A stretch of DNA of 64,000 bases from Granulicella sp. S156 (GCF_009766105.1 NZ_LMUH01000026.1:234644-298643); one strand, 5' to 3'; counted from the stretch's first letter, positions 36,172-44,776 are shown. The notes: generated by a model from the sequence alone, not told the origin. Numbers and translations: made by a program.

Positions 36172-39100
36172 ATGCGTCTTCGCGTTCTCTCGCTCGTCGT
36201 TCTGTTCTCCGCCACCCTCCTTTCAGCCCAGTCCTTCACCCCGGTGCGAGAACTGAAGAACCTCTCCCCCGACGCCCTCGCGAAGCTGCACACGCTCGAG
36301 ACCCTGAACGCTCTGCCCCCTGGTGACTGGCATTTCCACGCCGGAGACATCCCGCACGGCGAGTCGCCCACCCTCGACGACTCCGGGTGGCCGCTCGTCC
36401 ACGCGCACAGCAAAGCCCCCAAGGACGCCGTCTGGTACCGCCGCGAGATCGAGGTGCCCAAGACCCTCAATGGCTACGACATCACCGGCGCCCGCGTCTG
36501 GTTCCAGTTCCAGGCCGACGCCAACGGTCCCATGCCTCAGATCATCTACTTCAACGGCAAGCGCGTCGCCCTCGGCGACGACCTCGAACCCATCGTCCTC
36601 TTCGAGCCCGCCAAGCCCGGCGACAAGATCCTCGTCGCGGTCAAGCTCCTCCACACCGTCGACGACAAGACCTTCCGCGGAGTCAGCCTGCGCGTTGAGC
36701 CCACTGGCTCCAACCAGCGCCCCGATCCCGACGACATCCGAGTGCAGTGCATCACCGCCTTCAACCTCCTGCCGGAACTCCCCACGCCACGCAAAGACCT
36801 GCTTCCGAAGGTGGAAGAGGCGATCGCCGCTATCGACTTGAACGCGCTCAAGGCCGCCGACCAGCACGCCTTCGATGCCTCTCTCCGCAAGGCCCAGGGC
36901 ATCCTGAGCGAACTGCACCCCGTACTCTCACAGGCCAAGATCGACCTCGCCGGCAACTCACACATCGACGCCGCTTGGCTCTGGCCGCGCACCGAAACCG
37001 TCGACGTCGTCCGCCGCACCTTCACCACCGCCCTGCAGCTGATGAACGAGTATCCCGACTACACCTTCACGCAGTCCGCCGCACAGTACACCGAGTGGAT
37101 GGCCGAAAAGTACCCCGACCTCAACGCGCAGATCAAAGAGCGCGTGAAAGAAGGCCGCTGGGAGATCGTCGGCGGCATGTGGATAGAGCCCGATCTCAAC
37201 ATGCCCGATGGCGAGTCGCTCGTCCGCCAGCTGCTCGTCGGCCAGCGCTACTTCCAGCAGCAGTACGGCGTAACCGCGCGTATCGGCTGGAACCCCGACT
37301 CCTTCGGCTACAACTGGCAGTTGCCGCAGATCTACAAGCGCTCCGGCCTCGACTACTTCGTCACCCAGAAGATGCACTGGAACGACACCAACCAGCTCCC
37401 CTTCCGCCTCTTCTGGTGGGAATCGCCCGACGGCAGCAAAGTTCTTACTTACTTCCCAACCGACTACGTGCACGAGAACGTAAACCCCACCCGCCTCTCC
37501 GCTGACTTTGCCGAGTCCGCGCAGCGCAACCCCGGCACCTCCGAAATGCTCGACCTCTACGGCATCGGCGACCACGGCGGCGGCCCCACCCGCGCCATGC
37601 TCGACCAGGCCGATCACTGGATCGCAGCAGGCGCTGGAGAAAACGGGAAGACGCCCAACGCTGTTCCGACCATGCATTACAGCACCGCGCAGAACTACTT
37701 CACCAACGTAGAAAAGAACCTGAACCCTGACTCCCCCACCTGGGACTACGACAGCATCGCCAAGGGCTACACTGCGCCCCCCGCGTCCTCCACGGGCGCT
37801 GTCGGCATTCCAACCTGGAAGAGCGAACTCTACTTCGAGTTCCACCGCGGTGTCTTCACCACCCAGGCCGAGCACAAGCGCAGCATGAGGACTAGTGAAG
37901 TCGCCACACTCGACGCCGAAAAGCTCGCGTCGTTCGCCTGGCTGGACGGCAAGACTTACCCTGACGCCGAACTCACCGAAGACTGGAAGAAGATCACCTT
38001 CAACCAGTTCCATGATCTCGCCGCCGGCTCCGGCATCGGCGTCATCTACAAGGACGCGCAGCGCGACTACACCGAGGTCTTCCACTCCGACCGTGAGATC
38101 AGCGAATCGGCGATCAACACGCTCTCCGCGAATGTCGATACCCGCGTTACCTCGGGTGTTCCCGTCCTGGTCTTCAACGCCATGGCATGGCCGCGCACGG
38201 AAACCGTTCGTCTCACGGTGCAGACACCCGAAACAGCTTCTGCTGTCAGCATCCTCGATTCAACCGGCAAACATCTTCTCGCGCAAACCGTCTCCTCCAA
38301 CCCTGCTACGCACGAGTTCACGGTTCTGGTGCGCGCCGAAGTTCCCGCGCTTGGCTACGCTGTGCTGCATGCTGAGCCCGGTGCAACCAAGGACCATCTC
38401 ACCGACCTTCGCCTGGACCAGCAGTCTGATTCCTTTGTCCTGGCCAACGCGCATCTCAAGGCCACGGTCAACAAGCAGACCGGCTGCATCACCAGCCTCA
38501 TCTCGCTTCCTGCAAACACCGAGTTCGTCGCCCCCAACGCCTGCGCCAATCAGCTCCAGGCCTTCAAGGACACCCCCAAACAATACGACGCATGGAACGT
38601 GGATCCCGGGACGTTTGATGTAGCTCCGACGATCATCTCGAACATAGACTCCATCGCCGCCACCGACAACGGCCCCTTGCGCAAGACGATTCACATCACG
38701 CGCACCTGGCAGTCCTCGAAGTTTGTGCAGGACATCTCCCTCGACGCCGGCGCCGACTCCGTGCAGGTTGCCAACGAGATTGACTGGCGCGAGCGGCACA
38801 TCCTCTTGAAGGCTGCCTTCCCACTCGCAGCCACTAGCGGGAAGGCCACCTACGAGATTCCCTACGGCTCCATCGAGCGCCCGACCACACGCAACAACTC
38901 GTGGGAGAAGGCTCAGTTTGAAGTCCCCGCAATGCGTTGGGCCGACCTTGGCGATGCGCATCAGGGAGTCTCCATCCTCAACGACTCCAAGTACGGCTAC
39001 GACGCAGTCGACAACCAGCTGCGCCTCACGCTGCTGCGCTCGGCCACCTGGCCCGACGCTGAGGCCGATCAGGGCACTCAGCGCTTCACCTACGCCATCT

Positions 39101-39489
39101 ACCCGCACACTGGCGAGTGGAAGCAGGCACTCACGGTTCATCGTGGCTACGAGCTGAACGATCCCCTCAAAGCCCAGCAGGTCTTCAGCCACACTGGCAC
39201 TCTGCCTGCGGAACACTCCTGGGGCGCGGTGGACAACGCCAACGTCACGCTCACAGCGGTAAAGAAGGCCGAGGACTCCGACGCCCTCGTCTTCCGCATG
39301 TACGAGTGGGCAGGGCAGGCCAGCGCCGTAAAACTGCACGTCCCCAAGGGCGCGCAGTACGCCGTCGAGAGCAACCTGATGGAGAAGGTGGAGGGTGGAC
39401 ATCTATCCCTGAATGGCGAGGTCGTAACGGTTCCAATCAAGCCCTACGAAATTCTCACTGTCCAGGTCTTCTACCCAGCCGCAAAATAA
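36172..39489 (+). CDS. Secreted glycoside hydrolase family 38 alpha-mannosidase
   Basis: 1105 residues with a signal peptide (VLSLVVLFSATLLSAQ). An N-terminal beta sandwich (about 40-190) precedes the catalytic domain, which opens with AGNSHIDAAWLWPRTETVD (from about 260), the zinc-binding GH38 start, and holds the nucleophile Asp in WNPDSFGYNWQLPQI (about 375). DHGGGP and HRGVFTTQAEHKRSMR are later family blocks; beta domains close the protein. It removes alpha-mannosyl residues from glycans in the periplasm or outside. It is monocistronic, ending in a strong terminator. Confidence 0.92.
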   Translation: MRLRVLSLVVLFSATLLSAQSFTPVRELKNLSPDALAKLHTLETLNALPPGDWHFHAGDIPHGESPTLDDSGWPLVHAHSKAPKDAVWYRREIEVPKTLNGYDITGARVWFQFQADANGPMPQIIYFNGKRVALGDDLEPIVLFEPAKPGDKILVAVKLLHTVDDKTFRGVSLRVEPTGSNQRPDPDDIRVQCITAFNLLPELPTPRKDLLPKVEEAIAAIDLNALKAADQHAFDASLRKAQGILSELHPVLSQAKIDLAGNSHIDAAWLWPRTETVDVVRRTFTTALQLMNEYPDYTFTQSAAQYTEWMAEKYPDLNAQIKERVKEGRWEIVGGMWIEPDLNMPDGESLVRQLLVGQRYFQQQYGVTARIGWNPDSFGYNWQLPQIYKRSGLDYFVTQKMHWNDTNQLPFRLFWWESPDGSKVLTYFPTDYVHENVNPTRLSADFAESAQRNPGTSEMLDLYGIGDHGGGPTRAMLDQADHWIAAGAGENGKTPNAVPTMHYSTAQNYFTNVEKNLNPDSPTWDYDSIAKGYTAPPASSTGAVGIPTWKSELYFEFHRGVFTTQAEHKRSMRTSEVATLDAEKLASFAWLDGKTYPDAELTEDWKKITFNQFHDLAAGSGIGVIYKDAQRDYTEVFHSDREISESAINTLSANVDTRVTSGVPVLVFNAMAWPRTETVRLTVQTPETASAVSILDSTGKHLLAQTVSSNPATHEFTVLVRAEVPALGYAVLHAEPGATKDHLTDLRLDQQSDSFVLANAHLKATVNKQTGCITSLISLPANTEFVAPNACANQLQAFKDTPKQYDAWNVDPGTFDVAPTIISNIDSIAATDNGPLRKTIHITRTWQSSKFVQDISLDAGADSVQVANEIDWRERHILLKAAFPLAATSGKATYEIPYGSIERPTTRNNSWEKAQFEVPAMRWADLGDAHQGVSILNDSKYGYDAVDNQLRLTLLRSATWPDAEADQGTQRFTYAIYPHTGEWKQALTVHRGYELNDPLKAQQVFSHTGTLPAEHSWGAVDNANVTLTAVKKAEDSDALVFRMYEWAGQASAVKLHVPKGAQYAVESNLMEKVEGGHLSLNGEVVTVPIKPYEILTVQVFYPAAK

Positions 39490-39521
39490 CGCCGTTCACA
39501 GCAGTAATGCCGTTCCCAACC

Positions 39522-39553
39522 ATAGCGCCAACCTCAACAAGGGTTGGCGCTAT
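39522..39553 (+). terminator. Rho-independent terminator of the mannosidase gene
   Basis: ATAGCGCCAACC and GGTTGGCGCTAT form a perfect 12-bp stem with an 8-nt loop, 32 nt after the stop codon, followed by TCGTTTTTCG. Confidence 0.85.
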
Positions 39554-39555
39554 TC

Positions 39556-39700
39556 GTTTTTCGCCGTCATCCTGAGCCGTAGGCGAAGGCCCCCTGCATT
39601 GGGGCCACCGCCAATACAGGTTTGGTTACTGATGTTTTCGCGGTCGTTGCTGTTGCTTTTCTTTTTGTCATTCCCGTAGGGAATCTGCTGTTGCTGTTGC
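39556..39700. repeat. Mixed interspersed repeats (family D fragment, CTTGCT/CTGTTG hexamer tract)
   Basis: The stretch starts with TTTTCGCCGTCATCCTGAGC (family D, also at about 21931) and continues with TTGCTGTTGCTTTTC joined to TTTTTGTCATTCCCG (family C junction), then CTGCTGTTGCTGTTGCTTCT. No gene is visible in the 303 bp between the mannosidase and hemD. Confidence 0.55.
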
Positions 39701-39701
39701 T

Positions 39702-39741
39702 TCTGAGATAGGTCCGGGCTTTAGCCCGGACCTATCTCAGA
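39702..39741. repeat. Perfect 40-bp REP-like palindrome upstream of hemD
   Basis: TCTGAGATAGGTCCGGGCT is followed by TT and then its exact complement, giving a 19-bp perfect stem. The core GGGCTTTAGCCC is the same core found inside hemD (40070-40081) and at 9099. It ends 51 bp before the hemD start. Confidence 0.85.
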
Positions 39742-39792
39742 AACAAATACAAAGAAGATGAAATACTCCCGAGAGAAAGCCCCACGATCTCG

Positions 39793-40647
39793 ATGACCCA
39801 ACCCCGCATCCTCATCACGCGCTCCCCCCACCAATCCTCGGAACTCGCCGAGCGCCTCCGCGCGTCTGGGATCGAGCCCATCCTCATCCCCACCATCGAG
39901 ATCGTCGAGCCCACCAGCTTTACCTCACTCGATACTGCGATCAGCCACCTCGACACCTTCCACTGGCTGCTCTTCACCAGCGCCAATGCCGTCGAGTCCT
40001 TCCATCGGCGCAACCATGCCTTGAAGGGGACGGGCTTCAGCCCGTCCGTTGAACCTCCTCATGAAAGAGGGGCTTTAGCCCCGGAGGGCTCTGCCTCAAA
40101 GGTAGCCACAATCGGCCCTGCCACCACCCGTGCCGCGGAGTCCGCCGGCCTCCCCGTCGACCTCACCGCCCCACAAGCCGTCGCCGAATCCCTGGCCAAC
40201 GCTCTTCTCCCCCACGCACTCCAGCCCGACGGCACCTCCACACGCTTCCTGCTCGTCCGCGCCGAGCAGGCCCGCGATCATCTCCTCGACACCCTGCGCG
40301 CCGCCGGAGCCGAAGTAACCATCGCCCCGGCCTACCGCACCGTCATTCCCGAGAGCTCAATCCCCGCGATCCGAGACCTCTTCTCTCGCCCCGAGAACTA
40401 TCCCGACGCCATCACCTTTACCAGCTCGTCCACCGCCCACAACCTCTTGGCATTGCTGGACGCCGCTGGCCTCACCCTCCCACCCAACATCCTGCGCGCC
40501 TCGATCGGCCCAATCACCTCGCAGACGCTGCGCGACCAAGGCTTCCCACCCCACATCGAAGCCGACGAACCCAGCGTGTCTTCCCTGGCTACCGCAATCG
40601 TCAGGTGTCTCAGTCAGGCGAAGGACAAACAACAGCAAAATCTTTAA
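39793..40647 (+). CDS. hemD: Uroporphyrinogen-III synthase with in-frame palindromic insertion
   Basis: 284 residues. ILITRSPHQSSELAERLRAS opens the HemD fold, with WLLFTSANAVESFHRR, VATIGPATTRAAESAGLPVD, ITFTSSSTAHNLL and IGPITSQTLRDQGF as the other family blocks. It closes and inverts ring D of hydroxymethylbilane to uroporphyrinogen III. Between AVESFHRR and KVATIGPATT, a normally short loop is lengthened by about 20 residues (about 79-99) encoded by REP-like palindromes. The stop codon itself lies in another repeat that follows the gene. Activity is probably retained because the insertion falls in a surface loop; that is inference. Confidence 0.9.
   Translation: MTQPRILITRSPHQSSELAERLRASGIEPILIPTIEIVEPTSFTSLDTAISHLDTFHWLLFTSANAVESFHRRNHALKGTGFSPSVEPPHERGALAPEGSASKVATIGPATTRAAESAGLPVDLTAPQAVAESLANALLPHALQPDGTSTRFLLVRAEQARDHLLDTLRAAGAEVTIAPAYRTVIPESSIPAIRDLFSRPENYPDAITFTSSSTAHNLLALLDAAGLTLPPNILRASIGPITSQTLRDQGFPPHIEADEPSVSSLATAIVRCLSQAKDKQQQNL
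40029..40082. repeat. REP-like palindrome pair inside the hemD reading frame
   Basis: GACGGGCTTCAGCCCGTC (40029-40046) and GGGGCTTTAGCCCC (40069-40082) form two hairpins joined by a CCTCC/GGAGG-flanked spacer. The frame reads through without a stop. The same core occurs intergenically at 39715 and 9099. Confidence 0.85.
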
Positions 40648-40715
40648 CGCAGAGGGCGCAGAGGTCTCGCGAAGTTCGCCACATATGCCGCTGCGCCCTC
40701 TGCGTTAAAGATTTT
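40637..40715. terminator. 25-bp perfect inverted repeat overlapping the hemD stop (family E)
   Basis: AAAATCTTTAACGCAGAGGG continuing CGCAG (40637-40661) pairs exactly with 40691-40715. The TAA inside it (40645-40647) ends hemD. The right arm recurs exactly at 41858-41882. It lies between converging hemD and peptidase genes and ends in ATTTT, so it may terminate both. Confidence 0.75.
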
Positions 40716-40756
40716 GCCTGGACTACGACTAGCTCCTGCTCGATCTTCACGGTCTG

Positions 40757-41782
40757 TTACACGCTACGCAGAAAGCCCAGCAGGTGCCGGAAGTACACCT
40801 CTTGGTCATCCCAGAAGCACATATGGCTGCCATTGGGGCAGATGGCTGAGGTGGCGTTGGGCATGAGAGTCGCCATCTTCTTCATGTCCTCCGGGTCCAT
40901 CTCGTCATAGCGGGCACCAATGGTGAGGGTGCGAACCTTGATCTCGTGCAGCCGGTCCCATCGCTCCCAGTCCTTGAGGTTGCCGGTGACGACGAACTCG
41001 CTCTTGCCCTGCATCTCGTTATAGATCTTCTGGTTCATACGATTGAAGGCGCGCACGACAGGCTCGGGCCAGGGTTGGGTGCGGCAGATCATCTTAGGAT
41101 AGAGATCCTCCATCATGATCTGCTCATACGCGGGATTGTCGTAGTCCTGCTTGGCTTCAAGGGCGTTGAGTTGCGCGAGCTTGTCCGGAGAAAGCAGGCT
41201 CTCCTTGAGCGCGGCCGTACGCTTGAGATAGGTCTTGATACCCGCAGCCATGTCCGAGATCACGAGACCACGCAGGTGCTGTTGGTACTTCAGCGCATAC
41301 TCCATCGCAAGGATGCCACCCCACGAGTGGCCGAAGAGAACGAAGTTCTCAAGACCGAGACCACGCCGCACCTCCTCAACCTCTTCGGTGTAGCGAGCCA
41401 AGGTCCACAAAGAAGGATCGTCGGGGACGTCGGAGTTTCCCACACCGAGCTGATCGTAGTAGTACATCTCGATGCCTGCCTCAGGAAGGAACGACTCCAT
41501 GGCTTCGAGGTAGTCGTGAGGCACCCCAGGGCCGCCGTGGAGCAGCAGCACCTTGATCTTGCCACTGCCGATCTTCTTGGTCCAGACCTTATATTTGCCG
41601 CCGACAACAGGCAGCATGCGGATGCCTGCAGTGCGGATGCCGGCAGGATTGAGCGGTTCGCCGGTGGAGGAGAGCGCCTGCGGAAGTGGGTCAGCAACAG
41701 GAGTCGGATCAAGCGCCCGGGCGACAGGCACGGCGAGAGCAGCAAGAGCGGCGGTGCTGGAAACAAAACTACGTCGGTTCAT
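40757..41782 (-). CDS. Exported proline iminopeptidase-like S33 peptidase
   Basis: 341 residues from MNRRSFVSSTAALAALAVPV; the twin arginines in NRRSFV suggest Tat export. LLLHGGPGVPHDYLEAM holds the HGGPG oxyanion motif typical of S33 aminopeptidases, YYYDQLGVGNSD follows, and the nucleophile elbow is LFGHSWGGILAMEYA. The acid is probably in GARYDEMDP and the base in NGSHMCFWDD. It would release N-terminal residues, often proline, from peptides in the periplasm. The longer open frame upstream of this start is repeat-derived. Confidence 0.88.
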   Translation of the reverse strand: MNRRSFVSSTAALAALAVPVARALDPTPVADPLPQALSSTGEPLNPAGIRTAGIRMLPVVGGKYKVWTKKIGSGKIKVLLLHGGPGVPHDYLEAMESFLPEAGIEMYYYDQLGVGNSDVPDDPSLWTLARYTEEVEEVRRGLGLENFVLFGHSWGGILAMEYALKYQQHLRGLVISDMAAGIKTYLKRTAALKESLLSPDKLAQLNALEAKQDYDNPAYEQIMMEDLYPKMICRTQPWPEPVVRAFNRMNQKIYNEMQGKSEFVVTGNLKDWERWDRLHEIKVRTLTIGARYDEMDPEDMKKMATLMPNATSAICPNGSHMCFWDDQEVYFRHLLGFLRSV

Positions 41783-41857
41783 AGATAAATTCCCTGCTGG
41801 TGAAGCAGATAAAGCTTGATTTCCCCGCAAAAAGCCGTTGCGACCTCCGCGAAACCT

Positions 41858-41882
41858 CTGCGCCCTCTGCGTTAAAGATTTT
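41858..41882. repeat. Family E repeat, single arm
   Basis: CTGCGCCCTCTGCGTTAAAG continuing ATTTT is identical over 25 bp to 40691-40715, 1.17 kb away, on the other side of the S33 gene. The S33 gene is therefore flanked by copies of the same repeat. Confidence 0.75.
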
Positions 41883-41918
41883 TGCTGGTACTGCCCCCGG
41901 TCCACGCCAGAAAACCAC

Positions 41919-42764
41919 TTAATGCGAACTCCACGTCTTATCCACCGAGTTACACAGCTTTTCCAGCGAGCAATCCACACACCGCGGCTTCCGCGCAATG
42001 CAGACCTGCCGCCCATGATGAATCAGCTCATGCGAGAACTGAATCCAGCGGTTCTGAGGAATAACCTTCTGCAGGTCCTGCTCGACCTTTACCGGCTCGG
42101 TCGCCTTGGTCAACTCCAGCCGTCGCGAGATCCGCAGCACATGCGTGTCGACCACCACGCCCGAGGGAATCCCGTACCAGGAACCCAGCACGACATTCGC
42201 CGTCTTCCGTGCCACACCCGGAAGCTGGATCATCTCTGCGATGGTCTTGGGAACCTCCCCACCGAACCGCTCGACAAGCACCCGCGCCGCACCCTGAATG
42301 TTCTTGGCCTTCGATCGGTAGAAGCCGGTCGTGCGGACGATCCGCTCGATCTCCAGCAGCGGAGCCTCCGCCAGAGCCTTGGGCGTTGGGAACATCTGAA
42401 ACAGCCCCGGAGTAACCTTGTTCACGCTCACGTCGGTAGTCTGGGCCGAAAGCGCCGTTGCAATCGTCAACTCAAAGGCATTGCGATGGGTCAGCGCGCA
42501 GACGACATTCGGATAGGTCTTCCGCAGCGCATCGAGGATAGCCGCAACCCGCTCCGGCGCCAGTGGTTTAGCCGTCTTGCCGCGCTTGACCTCAGCCGCA
42601 ACCGGCTCCTTGGCGGCAATCGCCCGAGCCTTCGTGGCCGGAACACCCTCAATGGCAGCCTTCCGCGCCGCAGGCTTCAGCCTCTGCGGCGGAGTCAGCG
42701 CCTTGGCTGCCGTGCTGGTTTTGGCTCGCTTCGTTTTGACGGGTACGGCCTTTGCTGTGGTCAT
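41919..42764 (-). CDS. nth: Endonuclease III (DNA glycosylase/AP lyase)
   Basis: 281 residues. The helix-hairpin-helix is IQLPGVARKTANVVLGSW with the catalytic Lys, VVVDTHVLRISRRLEL contains the catalytic Asp, and CIARKPRCVDCSLEKLC is the C-x6-C-x2-C-x5-C iron-sulfur loop. The first 70 residues are a Lys/Ala/Pro-rich extension not found in the standard roughly 210-residue enzyme, probably a flexible DNA-binding tail. It removes oxidised pyrimidines in base excision repair. The gene is flanked by repeats on both sides. Confidence 0.96.
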   Translation of the reverse strand: MTTAKAVPVKTKRAKTSTAAKALTPPQRLKPAARKAAIEGVPATKARAIAAKEPVAAEVKRGKTAKPLAPERVAAILDALRKTYPNVVCALTHRNAFELTIATALSAQTTDVSVNKVTPGLFQMFPTPKALAEAPLLEIERIVRTTGFYRSKAKNIQGAARVLVERFGGEVPKTIAEMIQLPGVARKTANVVLGSWYGIPSGVVVDTHVLRISRRLELTKATEPVKVEQDLQKVIPQNRWIQFSHELIHHGRQVCIARKPRCVDCSLEKLCNSVDKTWSSH

Positions 42765-42779
42765 CTTTTAGAACCTGTG

Positions 42780-43000
42780 CTCATTCCTGCTTTTGCTCTT
42801 GTCTTTGCTTTTCTAGTTGTCATTCCGACCCTGAGCGAAGCCGAAGGGGAGCGAACCTGCTGTCTCCCGTTTTTCGCTTGTTCTAGCTAGAAAAGTGTGG
42901 GCATAGCCTCTGTGATCGCACGGGCAAAGAACGGGAGAAAGCAGGTTCACTCGGCTGCGCTCGGAATGACAAACCAGAAAAACAAGAGCAACAGATACTC
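42780..43000. repeat. Inverted-repeat element, family C (complete copy)
   Basis: Outer arms TGTCATTCCGA (42818-42828) and exact complement (42961-42971), inner arms GAACCTGCTGTCTCCCGTT (42853-42871) and 42930-42948 (18/19). CTTTTG-type hexamers flank the left side, and a complementary tract flanks the right. The whole gap between nth and chdC is this element. A second copy lies at 62045-62192. Confidence 0.75.
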
Positions 43001-43021
43001 GCTGATCTGCTAACTCTCCCC

Positions 43022-43828
43022 TTACCCCAACCGATCCAGCATCTCCATCGGCTTCAACCGCACGCAGCTAAAGATCGGAGTGTCCTTGAGCGTATACAGG
43101 CTGGCCTCCGTCTCGCGAAGCTGCTGCACGAGATCGAGGAAGTCCTCAGGGAAGTTGGTCTCGAAGGCCACCACGAACTCCTGGTCGTCGATGCCGAACG
43201 AGTACGTCGTATTCAGCTTGACGCGCGGATAGAGCAGTCCCACGCGGATATGTTCGTCCATTAGCCGCTTGCGCTCTGTCATCGGCAACAGGTACCAGGG
43301 CCGCGTCTTCCAGAACGGATAGATGAAGATGTACTTCTGCCCACCGGGACGAATCGCTCCCCGGCCTTCGCCTTCGCTCTCGTCCTCGCGGTCGATCTGG
43401 TACTGCGAGCGCTTGGTCATAGCCAGGAAGTTATGCGGCGACTCCAGATAGCCGCCCAGCGGCGTCGCCATCAGCTCCGAGCGCATCTTGTTCAGCTCAT
43501 CGACGGCATAGCCGATCGACCAGACGCACATATCGACATCGCCTCGCGTGCCAATGGTGGAGTAGGTCAGCGAGAGGAACTCACCGGGCTTGTTCCAGCG
43601 CGCCAGCACATCGGCGAACGCGGTCTTGTGAGCAGCCTTTTCGGCAGCGGGAAGCCTGCGCCACTCGGGCAGCAGCTTATAGAAACTAAAGCAAACAATC
43701 TGACGCTTAACCGGAGGCCCTCCGTGCGCGGCAGGCGCTCCATAGCCCGAGGGCTGAGGGCGGCCTGGAGCAGGGGTTTCGGGGGTGACTGGTGTGGCTG
43801 CGGGAGGTGCGGTTACGGCTTCGGACAT
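43022..43828 (-). CDS. chdC: Coproheme decarboxylase (HemQ/ChdC, chlorite-dismutase family)
   Basis: 268 residues. After a Pro/Ala-rich N-terminus of about 38 residues come RQIVCFSFYKLLPEWRRLPA, YIFIYPFWKTRPWYLLPMTE, RKRLMDEHIRVGLLYPRVKL and SFGIDDQEFVVAFET, the HemQ pattern. The His in MDEHIR is the probable proximal heme ligand and the Tyr of YPFWKT the likely catalytic tyrosine. It decarboxylates coproheme to heme b, the last step of the coproporphyrin-dependent pathway. With hemA, hemC and hemD in the window, this indicates that route rather than the protoporphyrin one. Confidence 0.92.
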   Translation of the reverse strand: MSEAVTAPPAATPVTPETPAPGRPQPSGYGAPAAHGGPPVKRQIVCFSFYKLLPEWRRLPAAEKAAHKTAFADVLARWNKPGEFLSLTYSTIGTRGDVDMCVWSIGYAVDELNKMRSELMATPLGGYLESPHNFLAMTKRSQYQIDREDESEGEGRGAIRPGGQKYIFIYPFWKTRPWYLLPMTERKRLMDEHIRVGLLYPRVKLNTTYSFGIDDQEFVVAFETNFPEDFLDLVQQLRETEASLYTLKDTPIFSCVRLKPMEMLDRLG

Positions 43829-43992
43829 AAGCCAATCCTAGCAAACTCAGCGCAAAAGCCGTCGCGTCCTTTGCGTCTCTCCTCCGCGCCCGTTGCGTGA
43901 GCGCTTTCACAGGCGCACGTATCCCCACGAGAGCCAGAGAGGAGCCCCGCATTAACCTGACGACGCCCCTCCATCCGATATACTGCACAGGA

Positions 43993-44631
43993 ATGTCCGA
44001 GAAAATCATCGCAATCCTGGTGGCCTTCATCAGCGCGGGAGGCTACGCTGGCGTTGCCCTGTTGATGGCGATCCAGTCAGCCTGCATCCCTATCCCTTCT
44101 GAAGTCATCATGCCCTTCGCGGGCTATGCTCTGGCCCACTCTCAATGGCAGCTCATCATCCTGGCAACCGTGGCTTCTCTGGCTTCCAACCTGGGTTCTA
44201 TCCCTGCCTATTGGATCGGCGCTAAGGGCGGTCGTCCCATGATCGAGCGTTTCGGCCGGTACCTGCTGCTCAGCAAGCGCGATCTGGACATGGCGGATCA
44301 CTTTTTTGGCCACTTCGGTTCGATCACGGTGCTGGTTGGCAGAATGCTGCCGATCGTCCGCACCTTCATCGCGTTCCCGGCTGGAGTCGCCAGGATGAAC
44401 CAGTTCCGCTTTCACCTCTACACCTTCATCGGCTCCTGGCCCTGGTGCTACGCGCTGGCGTACGTTGGCATGAAGCTGGGCGCACGCTTCCAGACCGATC
44501 CCCGGTTTAAGGCATTCTTTGACAAGTTTCACCACGGCGTGGAGTTGATCCTGCTTCTCGGGGTCGTGTGGTTTGTCTGGACCCACTGGAAGAATCGTAT
44601 GGGCCAGTCAGCACCTGAAACTGCAGCATAA
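43993..44631 (+). CDS. DedA-family membrane protein
   Basis: 212 residues from MSEKIIAILVAFISAGGYAG. The DedA/SNARE-associated core is clear: IQSACIPIPSEVIMPFAGY, SNLGSIPAYWIGAKGGRPMI, VGRMLPIVRTFIAFPAGVAR with the conserved arginine cluster, and GSWPWCYALAYVGMKLG. DedA proteins are half-transporters; some members flip undecaprenyl phosphate or phospholipids, and loss affects envelope stability. It is divergent from chdC and monocistronic. Confidence 0.92.
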   Translation: MSEKIIAILVAFISAGGYAGVALLMAIQSACIPIPSEVIMPFAGYALAHSQWQLIILATVASLASNLGSIPAYWIGAKGGRPMIERFGRYLLLSKRDLDMADHFFGHFGSITVLVGRMLPIVRTFIAFPAGVARMNQFRFHLYTFIGSWPWCYALAYVGMKLGARFQTDPRFKAFFDKFHHGVELILLLGVVWFVWTHWKNRMGQSAPETAA

Positions 44632-44776
44632 ACGGGTCCATAAGGGCCAAACCGGGCTGCGCTGTCTTGTAACCTCTGTTCTTTGTGTGCAACCCCGGCG
44701 CGCCTGCGTCCATCTGACTTTGCTGAGGCGGCAGGAAAATAATTGGCCGCAAGCTCGCTCTTGAAAGGTAATTCTA

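Noticed and set aside
36958..38085. 375-residue minus-strand frame within the mannosidase gene
   Set aside because: Same reason: no motifs, low-quality composition, fully covered by GH38.
38260..39402. 380-residue minus-strand frame within the mannosidase gene
   Set aside because: Val/Gly-rich shadow of GH38 with no domain of its own.
41838..42890. 350-residue plus-strand frame antisense to nth
   Set aside because: It begins in a family E repeat and has no domain; nth has complete iron-sulfur and catalytic motifs.
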